From: Bryobacterales bacterium
GTDB lineage: Bacteria; Acidobacteriota; Terriglobia; Bryobacterales; Bryobacteraceae
Length of the DNA: 64,000 bases
Reading direction: 5' to 3'
NCBI GenBank assembly: GCA_003162425.1
Contig: PMOK01000284.1
Location: 124,001 to 188,000 of the forward strand
Under the pieces are notes generated by a model. The model was not told the DNA's origin. It did not search any database and worked only from the letters and a program-made list of their open reading frames with translations. Position numbers and translations under genes: made by a program. This document shows, in pieces, positions 61,707-64,000 of this stretch. Within the stretch, counting starts at the first letter, position 1. Every line of letters starts with the position of its first letter.

Positions 61707-62831
61707 TCACGTGGCAGACTCCCGAGGGTCGAACAGCATCCTCTGCCCAGACGCCTCGGAGCGGCGGACGATTTTAAGAGCGTAATTGAAGGAAGCGTTC
61801 CGACCATATATCTCTTGAAGTTGTTTTCTGAGTTGTTCAATCGTGTCACACGTGCTGGCAATGCCGATGATCTTCCAGATGTGTTCGACCAGCTTTTTTA
61901 GCCCGTATTGCTCGCTCAGCCACTGGTGGTAATTTTGGCCATGCTGAGGTTTTGGTGCGTTCTGCCTTAACCATTCGGCTACGTCGGGATCTAGGTTCTC
62001 ATAAATGAACTCCATGACTAAATTACCCCAGTATTTCGGCCTGGAGTGCAGCGCACCTTGCCAGTTAGTGAGGCGTCCGAATTGTTCCCAGAGTTGGTCC
62101 GGAAATGTTTTTTCCCACTTGCGCATCTCTTCAGCCAAGAAGAGCCGAAGCTTCATTTCGAGAGCATCGCTGGCGCGTGCGTATTGATAGCCAGTAGCCT
62201 CATCTATCATGGCGATGAGGCCAACTTTGGCACACGCCGCAAGGAACATGGCGGCTTTGATAGCAATGACTCTCTGCCGATCCGTAGTCAGCGCATCGGC
62301 CTCGAAAGCGGCTACGTAGGCTTGACAGATCTCCACGAAGGTTTCGGCTGAGATGCCCCTCGTTCGGATATTGAAGGCGGCGGCTATCTCTCTTACTTCG
62401 AAATCAATCATCTGATCGCGGAAACCAGGAGGGACAAATCCCTTCAAGCCTTCAACGACCAGATACTGTTCGAGGTTTCCCCCACCCTTACCGTCCGTCA
62501 ACACTGCCGTCGCGGCAGCCCTTGTGATGACCCGCCTTCCATCGTCCAGCACATAACATGGAATTTCGGTCGACGATCCAATCTTCAAAACACCAGGCCA
62601 CCTAGCAACCGGCAAGTTATTGTTTCCAGTATCGTTTCCCTCCACAATCATGGGCTGGTAAGGGCCATTTTCACCACCAGCGGCAATGCTAGCTGCTTTT
62701 GCTTTTTTCCATCTCGCTTTTGCGGCGCTCCTAGCTAGCTCCTTGCGTCCTTCGATGCTAAGCTTTCCCATCCGACCCTTGCCACCAAGGGAAGCCCGCT
62801 CACTTGCAAACTGATCATCCTTTTCCGTCAT
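61707..62831 (-). CDS. P63C domain protein
   Basis: The protein has the P63C pattern: 'VARWPGVLKIGSSTEIPCYVLDDGRRVITRAA', 'RDQMIDFEVREIAAAFNIRTRGISAETFVEICQAYVAA', and the C-terminal 'EKTFPDQLWEQFGRLTNWQGALHSRPKYWGNLVMEFIYENLDPDVAEWLRQNAPKPQHGQNYHQWLSEQYGLKKLVEHIW'. P63C proteins are known from phages and mobile elements; function unclear. A basic N-terminal region ('KGRMGKLSIEGRKELARSAAKARWKKAK') may bind DNA. ATG 62831 or 62861 could be the start. It is divergent from an IS1-like transposase gene across an operator-like region. Confidence 0.85.
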   Translation of the reverse strand: MTEKDDQFASERASLGGKGRMGKLSIEGRKELARSAAKARWKKAKAASIAAGGENGPYQPMIVEGNDTGNNNLPVARWPGVLKIGSSTEIPCYVLDDGRRVITRAAATAVLTDGKGGGNLEQYLVVEGLKGFVPPGFRDQMIDFEVREIAAAFNIRTRGISAETFVEICQAYVAAFEADALTTDRQRVIAIKAAMFLAACAKVGLIAMIDEATGYQYARASDALEMKLRLFLAEEMRKWEKTFPDQLWEQFGRLTNWQGALHSRPKYWGNLVMEFIYENLDPDVAEWLRQNAPKPQHGQNYHQWLSEQYGLKKLVEHIWKIIGIASTCDTIEQLRKQLQEIYGRNASFNYALKIVRRSEASGQRMLFDPRESAT

Positions 62832-62835
62832 GAAG

Positions 62836-62906
62836 CTAGCATAACCCAAATAAGCTGGCATAACAATTACTATTTTGTTGACATGCCAGCCTTGCCAGCT
62901 TGTACT
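62836..62906. promoter_or_regulatory. Operator-like repeats between P63C gene and transposase
   Basis: AAGCTGGCA (62852-62860) is repeated inverted as TGCCAGCTT (62893-62901), with a further TGCCAGC at 62884-62890 and GCTAGCATAAC near 62836 similar to GCTGGCATAAC. Plus-strand TTGACA (62878-62883) is followed by 17 bases and TGTACT (62901-62906), so the repeats overlap the likely transposase promoter. A repressor binding site is inferred; no regulator is encoded here. Confidence 0.5.
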
Positions 62907-62922
62907 TGGTCATGCAGCAAAA

Positions 62923-62956
62923 AGCCCCGATCAGCGCGTCAACGCTAACCGGGGCT
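62923..62956 (+). promoter_or_regulatory. Hairpin in transposase leader
   Basis: AGCCCCG and CGGGGCT form a 7-base-pair stem, extended by GCG/CGC near the loop, about 80 bases before the transposase ATG. There is no T-run. It could attenuate or protect the transposase message, a common way to keep transposition low. Confidence 0.4.
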
Positions 62957-63038
62957 GTAATCCGTACAGCCGAAGCCGCACAGATTCGCAATCTCAGTAT
63001 CCGGCTTTTGGCTGTGGAACTCAAGAGGAGATTCACAG

Positions 63039-63974
63039 ATGACTTGTCACAATTGCCGGATCGAATGCCAGAAGCACGGTAGAGACCGCAAGGGTAACCA
63101 GCGGTTCAAGTGCCAGCAGTGCTCCAAGACGTTTCTGGAACCTCGCGACAAGCCCCTTGACGGCATGTACCTGCCCATGGAGAAGGCCGAAACGATTGTC
63201 AAGATGTTGGTCGAGGGTGTCAGCGTCCGAAGTATTGAGCGGGTGACAGGAGTTCACCGCGACACAATCCTCCGGCTCCTGGTGAAGGCCGGTGAACGCT
63301 GCGAAAAACTATTAGGCGACAAGATTCGTAACGTGCCGGTGAAAGACGTCGAGCTTGATGAGATTTGGGGTTTTTGTTTCAAGAAGCAAAAAGCCCTTGA
63401 AGCTGGCGACGATCCGAACTTCGGAGATGCCTATACTTTCGTGGCTATCGAGCGTAATTCCAAACTGGTACTGAATTTCGCGCTCGGCAAGCGCGACCAG
63501 GCGACCACTAATATTTTCATTGAGGGATTACGGTTAGCAACGTCATCTCAACCGTTCCAGGTGAGCGCCGATGGATTTCCGGCCCACCCGTCCGCAATCG
63601 AGAACACCCTGAGTGACCGCGTAGACTTCGCCCAGCTCATCAAGGTTTACAGGGCCGCGCCGGAAGGTGAGCGCCGGTACTCTCCCGCCGAAGTAGTTTC
63701 GACGGAGCGAGTCCCAGTCATCGGCAATCCTGACCCTTCGAGAATCTGCACCAGCATCGTGGAGCGCGGCAACCTCACCATGCGGATGCAGATTCGTCGT
63801 CTGACGCGGCTAACGAATGCGTTCTCTAAAAAGTGGGAGAACCTTTGGGCCGCGTTGTGTTTGCATTTTGCGTGGTACAACTTCGTTCGCATTCATCGTT
63901 CATTGCGCGTGACGCCTGCGATGGAAGCGGGGATCGTGGATAGGGTATTAACGTTCGGAGATCTGCTACGGTGA
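63039..63974 (+). CDS. IS1-like transposase (single-ORF)
   Basis: The 311-residue protein begins with a zinc ribbon ('CHNCRIECQKHGRDRKGNQRFKCQQCSKTF'), a helix-turn-helix ('VSVRSIERVTGVHRDTILRLL') and a DDE-type core with 'ELDEIWGFCFKK', 'SADGFPAHP' and 'IVERGNLTMRMQIRRLTRLTNAFSKKWENLWAALCLHFAWYNFVRIHRSL', as in IS1 family transposases with InsA and InsB parts joined. AGGAG lies upstream of the ATG. No terminal inverted repeats are visible before the window ends. P63C-flanked copies occur in such mobile units. Confidence 0.9.
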   Translation: MTCHNCRIECQKHGRDRKGNQRFKCQQCSKTFLEPRDKPLDGMYLPMEKAETIVKMLVEGVSVRSIERVTGVHRDTILRLLVKAGERCEKLLGDKIRNVPVKDVELDEIWGFCFKKQKALEAGDDPNFGDAYTFVAIERNSKLVLNFALGKRDQATTNIFIEGLRLATSSQPFQVSADGFPAHPSAIENTLSDRVDFAQLIKVYRAAPEGERRYSPAEVVSTERVPVIGNPDPSRICTSIVERGNLTMRMQIRRLTRLTNAFSKKWENLWAALCLHFAWYNFVRIHRSLRVTPAMEAGIVDRVLTFGDLLR

Positions 63975-64000
63975 AAAGGTGAAAAGCGCCTAGCTCATCA

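Noticed and set aside
62900-63082. 60-residue ORF overlapping the transposase start
   Set aside because: No ribosome binding site, and its start falls at the expected transcription start; it is probably a chance ORF.
1-64000. Integrase-type genomic island spanning the tRNA-like repeats
   Set aside because: No integrase gene is present in the window and the repeats are several and short; cannot be supported.

Overview
The window looks like a chromosome segment of a soil-type acidobacterium, most likely of the Solibacter/Bryobacter lineage. This is inferred from gene content: a PadR plus ADOP-type ABC permease pair, a secreted hydrolase ending in a Solibacter-type C-terminal domain, a PEP-CTERM protein, many quinoprotein-like beta-propellers, and ECF sigma / anti-sigma / CHAT clusters. 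No taxonomy search was possible.

Layout. 0-8.2 kb is mostly housekeeping or general genes: the end of a TPR protein, a membrane protein, ribokinase, DUF507, ADOP permease with PadR, a VTT protein and an EthD protein. 8.2-24.7 kb is the most unusual part. It holds (i) a small protein, a radical SAM enzyme and an unknown protein (8.2-10.1 kb); (ii) an ECF sigma factor, a zinc-finger anti-sigma factor, an unknown protein, a newly recognised 32-residue peptide gene and a CHAT/TPR lipoprotein (10.3-15.2 kb); (iii) a Y-X(10)-GDL radical SAM/SPASM enzyme with four tandem DUF1843 peptides, a Cys-rich protein and a 95-residue peptide (15.6-18.8 kb); (iv) divergently, a B12-type radical SAM RiPP methyltransferase, a PRTase-AMMECR1-toroid fusion, and a 143-residue basic protein with eight repeats of an x-x-E-[VIM]-A-P core (18.9-24.1 kb), followed by an MntP-like exporter and a BtuB-like TonB receptor. 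Block (iv) is the best candidate for an undescribed system: a multicore RiPP precursor with its modification enzymes.

26.6-36.7 kb has two divergent operons of large proteins without signal peptides: two homologous beta-propellers (one frameshifted), a GAF protein, a 1257-residue protein, a VioB-like ferritin domain protein preceded by a broken VioB-like N-terminus, and a cytochrome-like protein that lacks its haem motif. A quinoprotein dehydrogenase with fused cytochrome c and a metallo-beta-lactamase fold enzyme follow.

40.8-43.9 kb is a TetR-controlled set of three NAD(P)-dependent reductases with a clear operator. 45.4-52.8 kb is a seven-gene minus-strand polysaccharide operon (four glycosyltransferases, a membrane protein, two oxidoreductases). 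53.4-56.9 kb is a plus-strand cupredoxin / HD-GYP / outer-membrane porin operon. 57.5-64 kb carries a large secreted serine hydrolase, a frameshifted PEP-CTERM protein, a tRNA-like structured element, a P63C-domain protein and an IS1-like transposase. Several intergenic regions share a dispersed repeat ending in GGGGAGCCA that resembles the 3' end of a tRNA.
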